A stretch of 64,000 nucleotides of DNA from Bacillus sp. N13C7 (GCF_026790065.1 NZ_JALAMO010000007.1:680829-744828), one strand, 5' to 3'; positions 7,148 through 17,344 are shown, numbered from the stretch's first letter. Numbers and translations are program-made. The notes: generated by a model from the letters alone, not told the origin.

Positions 7148-8629
7148 CTACTCCTTCAAAACAGCTTCAATATATTTTTCCGGATTCAGCAGCGTCTCAG
7201 CCGCTTGATCAACGTAAGGTGACACCCATTCCGTACCCAAACCGAAGAGGAGAGACAGTAAGAGAAAAATCGCTGCCGGATAAAGAAGGCCTTTAGCTGT
7301 TCTTTGATTTGGTTTTGGTGTTTCTTTTTCTTCGCCCCAAAACGCTTGTATAAAGATTCTCAGCACAGAGTATAGTACGAGCAGACTTGAAAGCAGAATC
7401 AGCATGGATATCGTAAATTCACCTTCCGCGAAGCCGCCCTCCGCAATCTTAAATTTGCCGACAAATCCGCTGAGAGGCGGGATGCCCGCGAGTGAAATAG
7501 CTGAAATGAAAAACATCCATCCAAGAACAGGATAGCGTTTGATCAGTCCGCCCATTTTATGCAGGCTCGCAGTTCCAGTCAACGCGATCAGCGTGCCCGC
7601 CAGCATAAATAAAGCGCCTTTAATCAGCATATCGTGAATCAGGTAGTAAATCGCACCTTGAATGGATGCCGGGGTATGAACTGCCACACCGAACAAAATC
7701 ACGCCGACAGCGGTGATAATGTTGTAGATCACAATTTTCATGACATCCGAATAAGCGAGTGAACCGATAACACCGAAAATCACAGTCAGCGCCGCCAGCC
7801 AAATCATCAGCTGGTGGGTAAAGGCTGTATCATGAATAAAAATCAATGTGAACACTCTGGTGATCGCATATAAACCGACTTTGGTCAGCAATGCGCCGAA
7901 CAATGCCGAGATTGCCGCCGGAGGCGCGTAATACGAGCCTGGAAGCCAGAAGTAGAGGGGGAAGATTCCGCCCTTCATACCAAATACAATCAGCAGCAGG
8001 ACACCGATGACAGTAATCAGCCCAGTTTGTCCTGATTCGCTGATTTTGGCGCTTAAGTCCGCCATGTTCAACGTACCGGTTACAGCGTATAAAAAGCCGA
8101 CACCGATGACAAACATAGCCGACGACACGATATTAAACACAATATATTTAATGGACTCCCGCAGCTGAATTTTTGTGCCGCCTAATACAATCAGCATATA
8201 GGAAGCAATAAGCAGAAGTTCAAAAAATACGTACATATTAAATAAATCGCCTGTTAAAAACGCTCCGCTGACGCCGGCAAGCAAGAACTGCACGCCAGAG
8301 TAATAAAAGGAACGCTCGCGTTTTTCACCGACGGAACGGAAGGAATAAAGCCCAACCAATAAACCGATGACCGCTGTTGTAAGAACGAGCAGGCTGGCGA
8401 ATTGGTCTGCGACGAGCACAATGCCGTACGGCGCTTTCCAGCCGCCCAGACTGAGTGTCTGGATACCTTTTGTAAAGACAGTCTGTACGAGTATGCCGCT
8501 GATCACAATCCCGATTGCCGATGCCGCAGTGCTGAAGATTCGCATGAGCATCAGATTTTTCGTCATGAAAATCAGCAGAATGGCCGACAGGAGCGGGATC
8601 AGGATTGGCAAAATAACGAAATTATTCAT
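7148..8629 (-). CDS. mrpD: MrpD, NuoN/NuoM-like antiporter subunit
   Basis: 493 residues with about 14 membrane helices and the proton-translocating module shared with complex I subunits (PF00361). Visible marks are FELLLIASYMLIVLGG with the conserved Glu, GGIFPLYFWLPGSYYAPP with a Lys/Pro-containing loop, and HDMLIKGALFMLAG. I start at 8629 because GAGGGGAA lies about 10 bases upstream; an ATG three codons earlier is too close to it. Overlaps mrpC by 8 bases. Confidence 0.96.
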   Translation of the reverse strand: MNNFVILPILIPLLSAILLIFMTKNLMLMRIFSTAASAIGIVISGILVQTVFTKGIQTLSLGGWKAPYGIVLVADQFASLLVLTTAVIGLLVGLYSFRSVGEKRERSFYYSGVQFLLAGVSGAFLTGDLFNMYVFFELLLIASYMLIVLGGTKIQLRESIKYIVFNIVSSAMFVIGVGFLYAVTGTLNMADLSAKISESGQTGLITVIGVLLLIVFGMKGGIFPLYFWLPGSYYAPPAAISALFGALLTKVGLYAITRVFTLIFIHDTAFTHQLMIWLAALTVIFGVIGSLAYSDVMKIVIYNIITAVGVILFGVAVHTPASIQGAIYYLIHDMLIKGALFMLAGTLIALTGTASLHKMGGLIKRYPVLGWMFFISAISLAGIPPLSGFVGKFKIAEGGFAEGEFTISMLILLSSLLVLYSVLRIFIQAFWGEEKETPKPNQRTAKGLLYPAAIFLLLSLLFGLGTEWVSPYVDQAAETLLNPEKYIEAVLKE

Positions 8630-8963
8630 GTTGATCATTTCCCCTCATTTGATCCATATCGTCCGATTTCAATTCCTGATAAGCCCGAAAGGCCATGACG
8701 AGGATGAATGATGTTACGCCAAATGAAATGACAATTGCCGTCAAGATCAGGGCTTGCGGAAGCGGATCGACAAATGATTTGGCATGCTCGCTCAAAATTG
8801 GAGCGGCGCCTTTCTTTAATCCTCCCATAGTTAAAAGCATTAAATGAACGCCATGGCTTAACAAAGCTGTTCCAATAATGACGCGAAGCAGGCTTTTAGA
8901 CAGCAGTAAATACGTCGCAGCCATAAAAATAATACCGGCTAAAACAGCCATTAAGATTTCCAT
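8622..8963 (-). CDS. mrpC: MrpC, NuoK-like antiporter subunit
   Basis: 113 residues with three membrane helices, homologous to NuoK of complex I (PF00420); visible family pattern is GTALLSHGVHLMLLTMG and DPLPQALILTAIVISFG. The Glu found in NuoK helix 2 is not obvious, as usual in MrpC. Its first base overlaps the mrpB stop and its end overlaps mrpD. Confidence 0.95.
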   Translation of the reverse strand: MEILMAVLAGIIFMAATYLLLSKSLLRVIIGTALLSHGVHLMLLTMGGLKKGAAPILSEHAKSFVDPLPQALILTAIVISFGVTSFILVMAFRAYQELKSDDMDQMRGNDQHE

Positions 8964-9394
8964 TATTCTTCCTCTCCAATCGTTTGAATAATGGTCATGG
9001 TAATGCCTACGACAACAAGATAAACGCCTAAATCAAAAATAGTCGCCGTGGCAAGCTCCGTTTTCCCAAGGATCGGCAGCTGAAAATAGCCGAATGTATG
9101 GGTTAAAAAAGCAGCCCCGAAGACAAAGGAGCCAACGCCGGTTAATACAGCGAGAAGAAGTCCGGCTCCCGCGACATATATGAAATTAACCGGCAGAATC
9201 GAACGCACGGTTTTTAAATCATATGCCAGCAGCAATAGAACGATGGAAGAGGATGTAATCAGCCCGCCGACAAAGCCTCCTCCAGGCGCGTTATGCCCTG
9301 ATAAAAATAAATAGAAAGAGAAAAGCAAAATGATAAAGGATACAAGCTTTGTCACGGTTTGAAGAATTAAGTCATTTGTTTTTTGTTCATTCAC
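8963..9394 (-). CDS. mrpB: MrpB, subunit of the Mrp Na+/H+ antiporter
   Basis: 143 residues, four membrane helices, MnhB domain (PF04039). The conserved loop GHNAPGGGFVGGLI follows helix 1. It resembles the C-terminal domain of MrpA, from which the family is thought to derive. Overlaps mrpA by 8 bases. Confidence 0.95.
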   Translation of the reverse strand: MNEQKTNDLILQTVTKLVSFIILLFSFYLFLSGHNAPGGGFVGGLITSSSIVLLLLAYDLKTVRSILPVNFIYVAGAGLLLAVLTGVGSFVFGAAFLTHTFGYFQLPILGKTELATATIFDLGVYLVVVGITMTIIQTIGEEE

Positions 9395-11792
9395 CGCTTT
9401 TCCCCTCCTCTTTTACTTTTGTTTTAATCATGCTGTAAATGCCAAGAGCGGCAATCGTCAGCACAGTTATTTCAAACATCGTATCAAAGCCCCTGAAATC
9501 AACGAGGATGACATTGACGACATTATCTCCACCGCCGAGATCGTGGCTGTGTTTTGTGAAGAAGGCTGCAATGCTGTCTTTTGTGCGCTGGCTTGAAGAT
9601 GCAATGCCGAGCAGAGTGACGATCAAACCGACGCCTAAAGAAATGATAAAATTCGTCATCCGGAACGTTCTCGTTTTCTTTTTCAGCCGCAGTTTCGGCA
9701 AATGGTAGAAACAAAGCAGAAACAGTGCGACAGAAATGGTTTCAATGACGAGCTGGGTCAATGCCAGGTCCGGGGCTCTGAAAATCACAAAAAACAATGC
9801 GAGCGTATAACCGACAACACCGAGTGAAATAATCGCTGTCAGTCTTGATCTTGCAAAAACAGTCGCCGCTGTGCCGCTGATCATGACAAGCGTCAGAATG
9901 ATTTCGTATACACCGATTTTAGCCATGCCTTCCGTCGTAAAGGAAAATCCGCCTTTGATGACAAAAGCTCCGCCCATCAGAATGATGAAACCAGCGAAGA
10001 TATACAGCAAATAATCCCTTAAAAACCCGGTCATATATTGTTTAGTGACTCGGTAAGAGCCTTTTTCCATCAGAGTGACAAGCTTGTCGTATAACCGATT
10101 GAGCGTGAGCTTTGAAGGAAACAGCCTATAGATTCCCTTCCACTTATTCATCGTCAAATATCCGATCGTGCCGATAATAATAATCCCTGCAGTCATCAGC
10201 ACTTCCGTTGTAAAACCGTGCCACTGCGAAATGTGAACATGGAATTTCTCATGGCTGTCCAGGAGTGTCGGATAGATGGAGTTCATGGCAGGCTCTATCA
10301 AGCTGTAGGACAGGATATTCGGGAAAAAGAAGAGACTGACAGCGAACGCGACCAGAATGACAGGTGACACGAGCATGCCAACTGGCGCTTCGTGAGCCTG
10401 TTTTTCAAGCTGCTCAGGCTGGTAATTTCCTCTGAATGTTTTAAACAGCAATTTCATGCTGTAGATAAACGTAAATACACTTCCGATCCAGGCGAGAACA
10501 GGGAACAGAACACCCCATGTCTGCACGTTGAACAAATCGAAATGTGTCACGCGAAGCATGCTCGTGAAAAACATTTCCTTACTCAAAAATCCGTTAAATG
10601 GCGGAAGTCCGGCCATTGAAAATGTCCCGATTACGGAAATCGTAAACGTAATCGGCATTATCGCCATTAGTCCGCCAAGCTTCCGGATATCCCGTATGCC
10701 TGTTTCGTGATCGATAATCCCGACTGCCATAAACAAGCTTCCTTTAAAGGTAGCGTGGTTGATTAAATGGAAAATGGCAGCCATCGCAGCAACCGTATAA
10801 TATTCTGTATGGCCGTAATGAAGGGCTGCCGCACTGACCCCAAGCATTGAAATGATCATACCGAGCTGGCTGACGGTTGAAAACGCCAAAATCGATTTTA
10901 AATCAGTTTGTTTCACCGCATGGAATGAACCCCAAACCATCGTAAAGAGCCCAACGAGGGACACAATCCAAAACCACTGAGCTGAAAAGGCGAAAACAGG
11001 ACTGAATCTCGCAATCACATAAATCCCGGCTTTTACCATGGTAGCTGAATGGAGATAAGCGCTGACAGGCGTCGGAGCTTCCATCGCATCGGGAAGCCAG
11101 ATATAAAAAGGGAATTGCGCGGACTTTGTAAATGCCCCTAATAAAATAAGAATCATAGCCGGGATAAACAAGTCGTGGCCGGCAATTAATTGAACCTGAT
11201 GAATCATTTCTCTAATACTGAAGGAATCCGTTATCAGATAAAGGAGAATAAATCCCCCGAGCATGCACAGCCCGCCGCTGACCGTAATCAAAAGTGATTT
11301 GGCGGCGCCGTAGCGTGACTTTTCACGCTGATACCAATAGCCGATCAGCAAAAAGGATGAAAGGCTTGTGAGTTCCCAAAACATATAGAGAACCATGACA
11401 TTGTCTACAAGAACGACCCCAAGCATGGCGCCCATGAACATCAATAAATAGACATAAAACGGCCCAAGCTGTTCTTTTTCCTTCGATAAATAAAAAATGC
11501 TGTAAAGAGTGACCAAAGAGCCGATGCCTGTGATCAGCAAGGCAAATAACAATCCGAGACCGTCTATATAAACAGTAAAGTTAATGCCAAGTGAAGGAAT
11601 CCACTCTAGTACCGAACGCAGTGTGTCTCCCGACTGTGTCATCCTGATCATGGGGAGAAAGTATATAAACAGCAAGACGGGCAGGATCAGAACAAACCAG
11701 CCCGTGTGCACTCTTTTTGCGTACTTAGCCAAGAAGGGAATGATAAAAGCAAATAAAAAAGGCGATAAAATAGCAAAATGTAAGAGCTGCAA
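9387..11792 (-). CDS. mrpA: MrpA, large antiporter subunit
   Basis: 801 residues with about 20 membrane helices. An N-terminal Oxidored_q1_N region is followed by the proton-pumping module (FWELTSLSSFLLIGYW with conserved Glu; FPFYIWLPDAMEAPTPVSAYLHSATMVK in two parts; HLINHATFKGSLFM), then the MnhA-specific C-terminal half and an MrpB-like domain (DFRGFDTMFEITVLTIAALG). First gene of the mrp operon; the seven proteins work together in Na+ and alkali tolerance and in sporulation. AAGGAGGTC precedes the ATG by a few bases. The operon promoter must lie in 11793-12023, shared divergently with yufS. Confidence 0.97.
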   Translation of the reverse strand: MQLLHFAILSPFLFAFIIPFLAKYAKRVHTGWFVLILPVLLFIYFLPMIRMTQSGDTLRSVLEWIPSLGINFTVYIDGLGLLFALLITGIGSLVTLYSIFYLSKEKEQLGPFYVYLLMFMGAMLGVVLVDNVMVLYMFWELTSLSSFLLIGYWYQREKSRYGAAKSLLITVSGGLCMLGGFILLYLITDSFSIREMIHQVQLIAGHDLFIPAMILILLGAFTKSAQFPFYIWLPDAMEAPTPVSAYLHSATMVKAGIYVIARFSPVFAFSAQWFWIVSLVGLFTMVWGSFHAVKQTDLKSILAFSTVSQLGMIISMLGVSAAALHYGHTEYYTVAAMAAIFHLINHATFKGSLFMAVGIIDHETGIRDIRKLGGLMAIMPITFTISVIGTFSMAGLPPFNGFLSKEMFFTSMLRVTHFDLFNVQTWGVLFPVLAWIGSVFTFIYSMKLLFKTFRGNYQPEQLEKQAHEAPVGMLVSPVILVAFAVSLFFFPNILSYSLIEPAMNSIYPTLLDSHEKFHVHISQWHGFTTEVLMTAGIIIIGTIGYLTMNKWKGIYRLFPSKLTLNRLYDKLVTLMEKGSYRVTKQYMTGFLRDYLLYIFAGFIILMGGAFVIKGGFSFTTEGMAKIGVYEIILTLVMISGTAATVFARSRLTAIISLGVVGYTLALFFVIFRAPDLALTQLVIETISVALFLLCFYHLPKLRLKKKTRTFRMTNFIISLGVGLIVTLLGIASSSQRTKDSIAAFFTKHSHDLGGGDNVVNVILVDFRGFDTMFEITVLTIAALGIYSMIKTKVKEEGKSGE

Positions 11793-12023
11793 AAATAAGA
11801 CCTCCTTTTTCTCGTTCTCAATTAAGAAATGCGCTATGTATCAAATATACGGTCAAACGACCCAGTCCAAATTATATCGCACTTTTTTGGAAGCCGCCAT
11901 GCTTCGAACTGCTGCAATAGGTTTTTATGAGTTCTTTTGACCTCAAAATAAGTCTAACAAAAAAGATGTTATTTGTATATTTAAAATCAATCCTGATCAA
12001 GCTGAATGTGAGGAGCTGGTCAT

Positions 12024-12236
12024 GTGAAGAGAAAGGTTATGATGTGCTCAGGTTTATTCTGCTCAGTATTCACAGGGGCATTCATTTTGAATCAATATGA
12101 CGGACGCAGCGGTGCGGCTAGTGATGAGTGGGAGCTGTATTTATTGGAGCACCACCTGTCAACCAGAATGAGTGAAATGGAATCAAAGGATCTGCCGTTC
12201 GGTCCACGGGAGTATATTCGAATTGTGAACAGATAA
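12024..12236 (+). CDS. yufS: YufS, small membrane-anchored protein of unknown function
   Basis: 70 residues starting at GTG 12024 (GAGGAG upstream; the ATG two bases before hits a stop at once). One N-terminal hydrophobic stretch (VMMCSGLFCSVFTGAFIL) suggests a membrane anchor or signal peptide, followed by a hydrophilic, Glu-rich tail (YLLEHHLSTRMSEMESKD). It stands alone, divergent from mrpA and convergent with maeN. No family function recognised. Confidence 0.7.
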   Translation: MKRKVMMCSGLFCSVFTGAFILNQYDGRSGAASDEWELYLLEHHLSTRMSEMESKDLPFGPREYIRIVNR

Positions 12237-12270
12237 AAAAAGAGTTCCGCATAGAACGGAACTCTTTTTC
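12236..12270. terminator. Bidirectional terminator between yufS and maeN
   Basis: AGAGTTCCG (12241-12249) and CGGAACTCT (12257-12265), flanked by A7 and T5, loop CATAGAA. Confidence 0.9.
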
Positions 12271-12273
12271 TCA

Positions 12274-13620
12274 TTATGAAGTGAAAAAACGAAGCAGAAC
12301 GGTCGCGCAAATGACTGTGCCTGCACCGCCGAGACGGGTGGAAATTTGGGCGAATGGCATAAGGCCCATTCTTCCTGACGCTGATAGAATTGCAACATCA
12401 CCCGTTCCGCCGAGACCGCTGTGGCAGCAGGTAACAATGGCGGATTCAACCGGGTACATGTTCATCAGCTTGCCTACAAAATAACCAGAAGCAATCATCG
12501 CGACAACAACTGAAATACAAATGATGACAAATGGAATAGAGATCACTGATGCCACGTCATCCAATGGAATAAAGAGGATGCCGAGACCGACCATCAGCGG
12601 CCATGTAAAGCTTGATGAAATAAACTTATAAAGCTGGTAAGCGCCATCCTCCATTTTTTTTGGAAGAATATTCGCATACTTGACAGCAGCAGCTGAAATA
12701 ATCATTAAGATCGCGCCCGGGATGAAGATGAATTTCTCCAATAACCCGCCGAAAATAAAGAAGGTACACGCGAGCAGAACGCCGGCTCCCATCAGTTTAA
12801 AATCAATTTTTGATTCAGCTTCTTTTTGATTGAAAATTTCATTTGCTTTTTTAGATTTAACGAGTCGTCCGTTTCCGTTTAGATCAGGCCGCTTATCTCC
12901 AAGCTTTTTCATTAAAGCGGCACAGATGATAGCAAAAACGTTTCCGATAATAGCAGCAGGGACCAGCTGAGACACGAACACATCAGCAGATGAACCGAGT
13001 ATTTGTGAATAAGCGATGGAGAGCGGCAAAATTCCTTCGCCTATTCCCCCGGCAATAATCGGAACAACAACAAAGAAAAAGGAATCGTAGGCACTGTAGC
13101 CAAAAATAAATCCGACAAGTATGCCGGCCGCAACTGCTGCGATCGTTCCTGCAACAAGCGGGACGAACATCCTGATAAAACCCTGTATTAAAACAGTTCT
13201 GTTCATTCCAAGGATACTTCCAACAACCAGGCAAGCGATATAGAAATAAAGGAAGTTAGACGTTTTCATCAAATTGGTTACAGCGTCTAAAGATGCTGGA
13301 TTCAGCACATTGTAAAAGACTAAAAATGAAGGAACAAACAAAGATAAAATGGCAGGGCCGCCAATATCCTTCAATATCGGTATGCGCTGACCGATGTCTC
13401 CTAGAAACACGCCCAGAATCATGATGATGGCAAACCCGCCAAGCATATTTGCGGGCAGCTCATTGTAATAGGCTGCAAGAATAATAATAATAGCTAATAC
13501 TGTGTATAATGGCAGAGGAATCACACCGATTTCCCAGGACCATATTTTTTGAAACAGGTTTTTCTCCTGTGGGTCTTTTTCCTCAGATGAAATTGTCCCC
13601 GTTTTTGGAATTGCTCCCAT
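12274..13620 (-). CDS. maeN: MaeN, sodium-dependent malate transporter (2HCT family)
   Basis: 448 residues, about 11-12 membrane helices, 2-hydroxycarboxylate transporter family (PF03390). The two re-entrant-loop signatures are visible: GGIGEGILPLSIAYS in the first half and CCHSGLGGTGDVAIL near the C-terminus (both Gly-rich). Imports L-malate with Na+. ATG 13620 is preceded by GGGGGTG; an ATG five codons upstream is less well placed. In B. subtilis its transcription is switched on by malate through MalK-MalR, whose genes lie about 5 kb downstream in this window. Confidence 0.96.
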   Translation of the reverse strand: MGAIPKTGTISSEEKDPQEKNLFQKIWSWEIGVIPLPLYTVLAIIIILAAYYNELPANMLGGFAIIMILGVFLGDIGQRIPILKDIGGPAILSLFVPSFLVFYNVLNPASLDAVTNLMKTSNFLYFYIACLVVGSILGMNRTVLIQGFIRMFVPLVAGTIAAVAAGILVGFIFGYSAYDSFFFVVVPIIAGGIGEGILPLSIAYSQILGSSADVFVSQLVPAAIIGNVFAIICAALMKKLGDKRPDLNGNGRLVKSKKANEIFNQKEAESKIDFKLMGAGVLLACTFFIFGGLLEKFIFIPGAILMIISAAAVKYANILPKKMEDGAYQLYKFISSSFTWPLMVGLGILFIPLDDVASVISIPFVIICISVVVAMIASGYFVGKLMNMYPVESAIVTCCHSGLGGTGDVAILSASGRMGLMPFAQISTRLGGAGTVICATVLLRFFTS

Positions 13621-13732
13621 GTCATACACCCCCATGTATTGTTTGTTACAGTCTACAAGAAAGCGTTAACACTTTATATTTTTTTAATTTAAAAAAGTGA
13701 TAAACAACTAAATTAAGAGGGTCTTTTGAATT

Positions 13733-13767
13733 AGAAAAAATCCCTGAGAAGCGGCCTTCCCAGGGAG
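13733..13767 (-). terminator. Terminator of the nup operon
   Basis: On the minus strand a stem of TCCCTGG / CAGGGA (plus-strand 13741-13767, loop with GCGGCC-containing inner stem) is followed by a T run (A6 at 13735-13740). It lies just after the nupQ stop. The maeN promoter region (13640-13732) lies beyond it. Confidence 0.75.
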
Positions 13768-13773
13768 AATGGT

Positions 13774-14733
13774 TTATCGTTTTCCTTTGATATAAGGCAC
13801 GCCATTGGCTTTAGGCGCATCTGCACGCCCGATAAAGCCTGTTAAAGCGAGAATCGTTAATACATAAGGAGCCATCAGCATATACACATTTGGTATGTCT
13901 TTAAAAAGAGGGAGCAGTGAGCCGATGATGCTTAAGCTTTGGGCAAATCCGAAAAACAGGGCTGCGCCCAGTGCTCCAATCGGATGCCATTTTCCGAATA
14001 CAAGCGCTGCCAGGGCGATAAAGCCTTGCCCAGAAATGGTAGAGTGCGTGAAATCAAGCGCAATTGTTGAGGCATATACGCCGCCTCCGAGTCCGCCGAA
14101 CAGTCCGCTGATCATCACGCCGATATAGCGCATTTTATATACGTTGATTCCCATCGTATCCGCTGCCAAAGGATGCTCCCCGACAGAACGAATACGAAGG
14201 CCGAACGGCGTTTTAAACAAGATAAACCAAGAAATAAACGCCAGTGCAATTGCCAAAATAGACGTATAATAGACATCCGAAAAAAAAATCTTTCCCAATA
14301 CGGGAATGTCGCCTAAGCCGGGAATTTTCGTCTTGTAAAAAGGCTCAGGGATTTTGTCAGTCTGCGCCTTGCCATAGATCAGTTTTACAATAAATAAAGT
14401 TGCGCCAAGCGCCAGCATGTTAATGGCCACTCCGCTGACTGTCTGATCTGCGCGAAACGAAATTGCTGCTGCCGCGTGAATCAGTGAGAACAGCGCGCCT
14501 GCTGCCATGGCGGCAAGGAGAGAAAGCCAAGGCGCGGCGGCACCCAATACCGGGCCAAGGAATAAATTAAATAACACGCTGGTGAACGCCCCGATTATCA
14601 TGAGGCCTTCAAGTCCGATATTCACAACACCTGATCTCTCGGAAAACACGCCGCCGAGAGCCGTTAAAATAAGCGGGGCCGCATAGACGAGTGTGGCTGG
14701 GACAATGATAGATAAAATCTGCACAAAGTCCAC
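13774..14733 (-). CDS. nupQ: NupQ, permease subunit of the guanosine ABC importer
   Basis: 319 residues, eight or more membrane helices, branched-chain-type permease family (PF02653). Visible motifs are GGVFSERSGVVNIGLEGLM near the N-terminus and the EAA-like coupling loop SVGEHPLAADTMGINVYKMR in the middle. Partner of NupP; pairs with ATPase NupO and lipoprotein NupN. It starts one base after nupP ends, so translation is coupled. Confidence 0.93.
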   Translation of the reverse strand: MDFVQILSIIVPATLVYAAPLILTALGGVFSERSGVVNIGLEGLMIIGAFTSVLFNLFLGPVLGAAAPWLSLLAAMAAGALFSLIHAAAAISFRADQTVSGVAINMLALGATLFIVKLIYGKAQTDKIPEPFYKTKIPGLGDIPVLGKIFFSDVYYTSILAIALAFISWFILFKTPFGLRIRSVGEHPLAADTMGINVYKMRYIGVMISGLFGGLGGGVYASTIALDFTHSTISGQGFIALAALVFGKWHPIGALGAALFFGFAQSLSIIGSLLPLFKDIPNVYMLMAPYVLTILALTGFIGRADAPKANGVPYIKGKR

Positions 14734-15780
14734 TTAGTTCGCCCCCTTTTTCTTCAATTTGCCCATGACAAAACGAATGGCGTAGCTAGAAGCCACAAAC
14801 AGAATGATAATGGCAATCACAATATCGACGACCTCTGACGGAACGCCTGATTCAATCGGCATATTTAACGCGCCGATTTTCAGGCCGCCAAGCAGGCATG
14901 CCGCCAGCACAACTCCGACAGCTGTGTTCCCCCCGAGAAGAGCGACAGCGATACCGTCAAAGCCTACGCCGGTAAATGCGCCTTTCACTGCTGCGTATTC
15001 GAATGTTCCAAGGCCCTCCATGGCACCGGCAAGGCCTGCAAAAGCACCTGAGATGAGCATGGAGGTCATGATATTCTTCCGAACGCTCATGCCGGCATAC
15101 TGGGAGGCATGCTGATTGAATCCAACTGCACGAAGTTCAAATCCCTTTGTTGTTTTGTGGATGATAAACCACATAACAACTGCTGCGAGTAGGGCGACGA
15201 TGATCCCCCAATGCAGCCGTGAGTAATCGGTGATCTGTTCTAGAAACGGCGAGCGAAGGGAGGCGGATTCATGAATTTTCTCCGTTTTATCCTGACGATC
15301 AGTCAAGACGTTTGAAATGATGTAATTGGTCATATGCAGCGCGATATAATTCATCATAATCGTGACAATGACCTCATGAACGTAGAAGCGCGCCTTCAAA
15401 ACGCCGGGAATCAAACCCCATAATCCTCCTGCAGCTGCCGCAGTAATCAGAGCGAGCGACATGTGAAGATAAGCCGGCCCGTCAAATGCCGTTCCGGCCC
15501 AGACTGCCGCTGTCCAGCCGACGAGCAGTTGGCCCTCGACGCCGATATTAAAGAGTCCGGTTCGGAACGCAAAAGCGACAGCCAACCCGGATAAAATATA
15601 AGGCGTAATTTGGCGGATGGTTTCGCCGATATAATAGATTTCTCCGAATATCCCGTTCCATAAAGCCGAATATCCGCTGATTACACTGTATCCGCTCGCA
15701 AGCATAATCAGCGCGCCGGCCGCAAGACCGAGTATGATTGCAATGAGCGGCACGAGTAAATGAGAGAGTCGTTTAACCAT
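14734..15780 (-). CDS. nupP: NupP, permease subunit of the guanosine ABC importer
   Basis: 348 residues of the same permease family as NupQ. AFRTGLFNIGVEGQLLVG after the third helix and the loop AVGFNQHASQYAGMSVRKN are the family marks. Overlaps the end of nupO by 8 bases. A large extracytoplasmic segment (about 160-195) precedes the second helix bundle. Confidence 0.93.
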   Translation of the reverse strand: MVKRLSHLLVPLIAIILGLAAGALIMLASGYSVISGYSALWNGIFGEIYYIGETIRQITPYILSGLAVAFAFRTGLFNIGVEGQLLVGWTAAVWAGTAFDGPAYLHMSLALITAAAAGGLWGLIPGVLKARFYVHEVIVTIMMNYIALHMTNYIISNVLTDRQDKTEKIHESASLRSPFLEQITDYSRLHWGIIVALLAAVVMWFIIHKTTKGFELRAVGFNQHASQYAGMSVRKNIMTSMLISGAFAGLAGAMEGLGTFEYAAVKGAFTGVGFDGIAVALLGGNTAVGVVLAACLLGGLKIGALNMPIESGVPSEVVDIVIAIIILFVASSYAIRFVMGKLKKKGAN

Positions 15781-17305
15781 TTGTGTTCCCCGCTTCCTTT
15801 TGCGTGCTACCCGCCATCAAAAGACCGAGCTCCTGCTCAGTGGTGTCCTGCGGATTGACGATGGCGATAATGTGTCCTTCAAAAATAACGGCGATTCTGT
15901 CACTTAGATATATAATTTCATCAAGCTCAAATGAGAGGAGAAGAACGGCTTTTCCGGCATCACGCTGCTCAATGAGCTTTTTATGGACAAATTCAATCGC
16001 CCCGACATCAAGGCCGCGAGTCGGCTGGGCGGCGATTAATACATCAGGGTTCCGGTCAATTTCCCGCCCGATAATCGCTTTTTGCTGGTTTCCGCCTGAC
16101 AATGCCCGGGCGTGTGTATATTCATCCGGCGTTCTGACATCGTACTCGCTGATCAGGCTGCGTGCTTTTTTGTACATGTCACTTTTATGTAACACGCCAA
16201 ATGTTGAATACGGCTTTTTATAATAGCTTTGCAGCACGATATTTTCTCCGATCGGAAAATCGAGGACGAGACCGTGTTTATGGCGATCCTGGGGAATATG
16301 CCCGATACCGGATTCGGTGATTTTTCTGGGCGTCAGGCTTTGGATCTGTTTTCCGTTTAAGGTGATTGTTCCTGAATCTGTTTTGCGGAGCCCTGTTATT
16401 GCTTCAATCAGTTCCGACTGGCCGTTTCCGTCGACGCCGGCTATACCGACAATTTCTCCGGCTCTGACAGAAAGCGATAAATTCCTGACCGCCTCTACTC
16501 CGCGGGTATCCTTTACGGTCATTCCGTCAATCGCAAGCACTTCCGCGCCCAGGTGAGCCGTCTTCTTTTCGGTTTTGAACGAGACCTCTCGGCCGACCAT
16601 TAGGCTGGCGAGCTCGTCTTGGTTTGTATCACGGACATCAAGTGTTTTGATGCCTTTCCCTTTGCGGATAATGGTCACGCGGTCACAAACCTCCATAATC
16701 TCTTTCAGCTTATGGGTGATTAAAATGATTGATTTCCCTTCATTGACCAGATTCCTCATGATTTGCATCAGCTCTTTGATTTCATGAGGGGTCAATACGG
16801 CCGTCGGTTCATCAAAAATCAGAATGTCTGCCCCGCGGTAGAGGGTTTTTAATATCTCTGCACGCTGCTGCATGCCGACTGATATGTCAGAGACTTTTGC
16901 TTCTGGACGAATCTGAAGGCCGTATCGATCAGAAATGTCCTGCACCTCTTGGACAGCCCGTTTTCGGTCAATTCTGCCAAACTTTGTTGGCTCCTTCCCG
17001 AGAATAATATTTTCAGCAACTGTAAAGGTGTCAACAAGCATAAAGTGCTGATGCACCATTCCGATTCCAAGGTCATTTGCTTTGTTGGGGCTGTTGATGT
17101 GAACCTTCTCGCCGCGCACCCGAATTTCACCCCGCTCCGGCTGATACAGCCCGAACAGGACATTCATCAACGTTGATTTCCCCGCTCCGTTTTCACCGAG
17201 CAGCGCATGTATTTCGCCTTTTTTGACCTGAAGATTGATATTGTCATTGGCGACGATCCCTGGAAACTCCTTTCGGATATTGAGCATTTCAATGACATAT
17301 TCCAT
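15773..17305 (-). CDS. nupO: NupO, tandem-ATPase subunit of the guanosine ABC importer
   Basis: 510 residues with two ABC domains in one chain, as in sugar and nucleoside importers of the RbsA type. First domain: Walker A LLGENGAGKSTLMN, degenerate signature ISVGMQQRAEIL, Walker B ADILIFDEPTAVL. Second domain: GVDGNGQSELIEAI, ALSGGNQQKAIIGRE, and the family-typical degenerate Walker B VLIAAQPTRGLD. Start at 17305 is set by AAAGGAGCGG upstream; an ATG eight codons earlier lacks one. Separated from nupN by a hairpin. Confidence 0.95.
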   Translation of the reverse strand: MEYVIEMLNIRKEFPGIVANDNINLQVKKGEIHALLGENGAGKSTLMNVLFGLYQPERGEIRVRGEKVHINSPNKANDLGIGMVHQHFMLVDTFTVAENIILGKEPTKFGRIDRKRAVQEVQDISDRYGLQIRPEAKVSDISVGMQQRAEILKTLYRGADILIFDEPTAVLTPHEIKELMQIMRNLVNEGKSIILITHKLKEIMEVCDRVTIIRKGKGIKTLDVRDTNQDELASLMVGREVSFKTEKKTAHLGAEVLAIDGMTVKDTRGVEAVRNLSLSVRAGEIVGIAGVDGNGQSELIEAITGLRKTDSGTITLNGKQIQSLTPRKITESGIGHIPQDRHKHGLVLDFPIGENIVLQSYYKKPYSTFGVLHKSDMYKKARSLISEYDVRTPDEYTHARALSGGNQQKAIIGREIDRNPDVLIAAQPTRGLDVGAIEFVHKKLIEQRDAGKAVLLLSFELDEIIYLSDRIAVIFEGHIIAIVNPQDTTEQELGLLMAGSTQKEAGNTNG

Positions 17306-17344
17306 TGATTTGACCGCTCCTTTATTCAAAATAAAAGAAAAACA

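Noticed and set aside
9439..11940. Long plus-strand frames opposite mrpA
   Set aside because: They have no ribosome sites or family resemblance and mirror the coding strand; shadows of mrpA.
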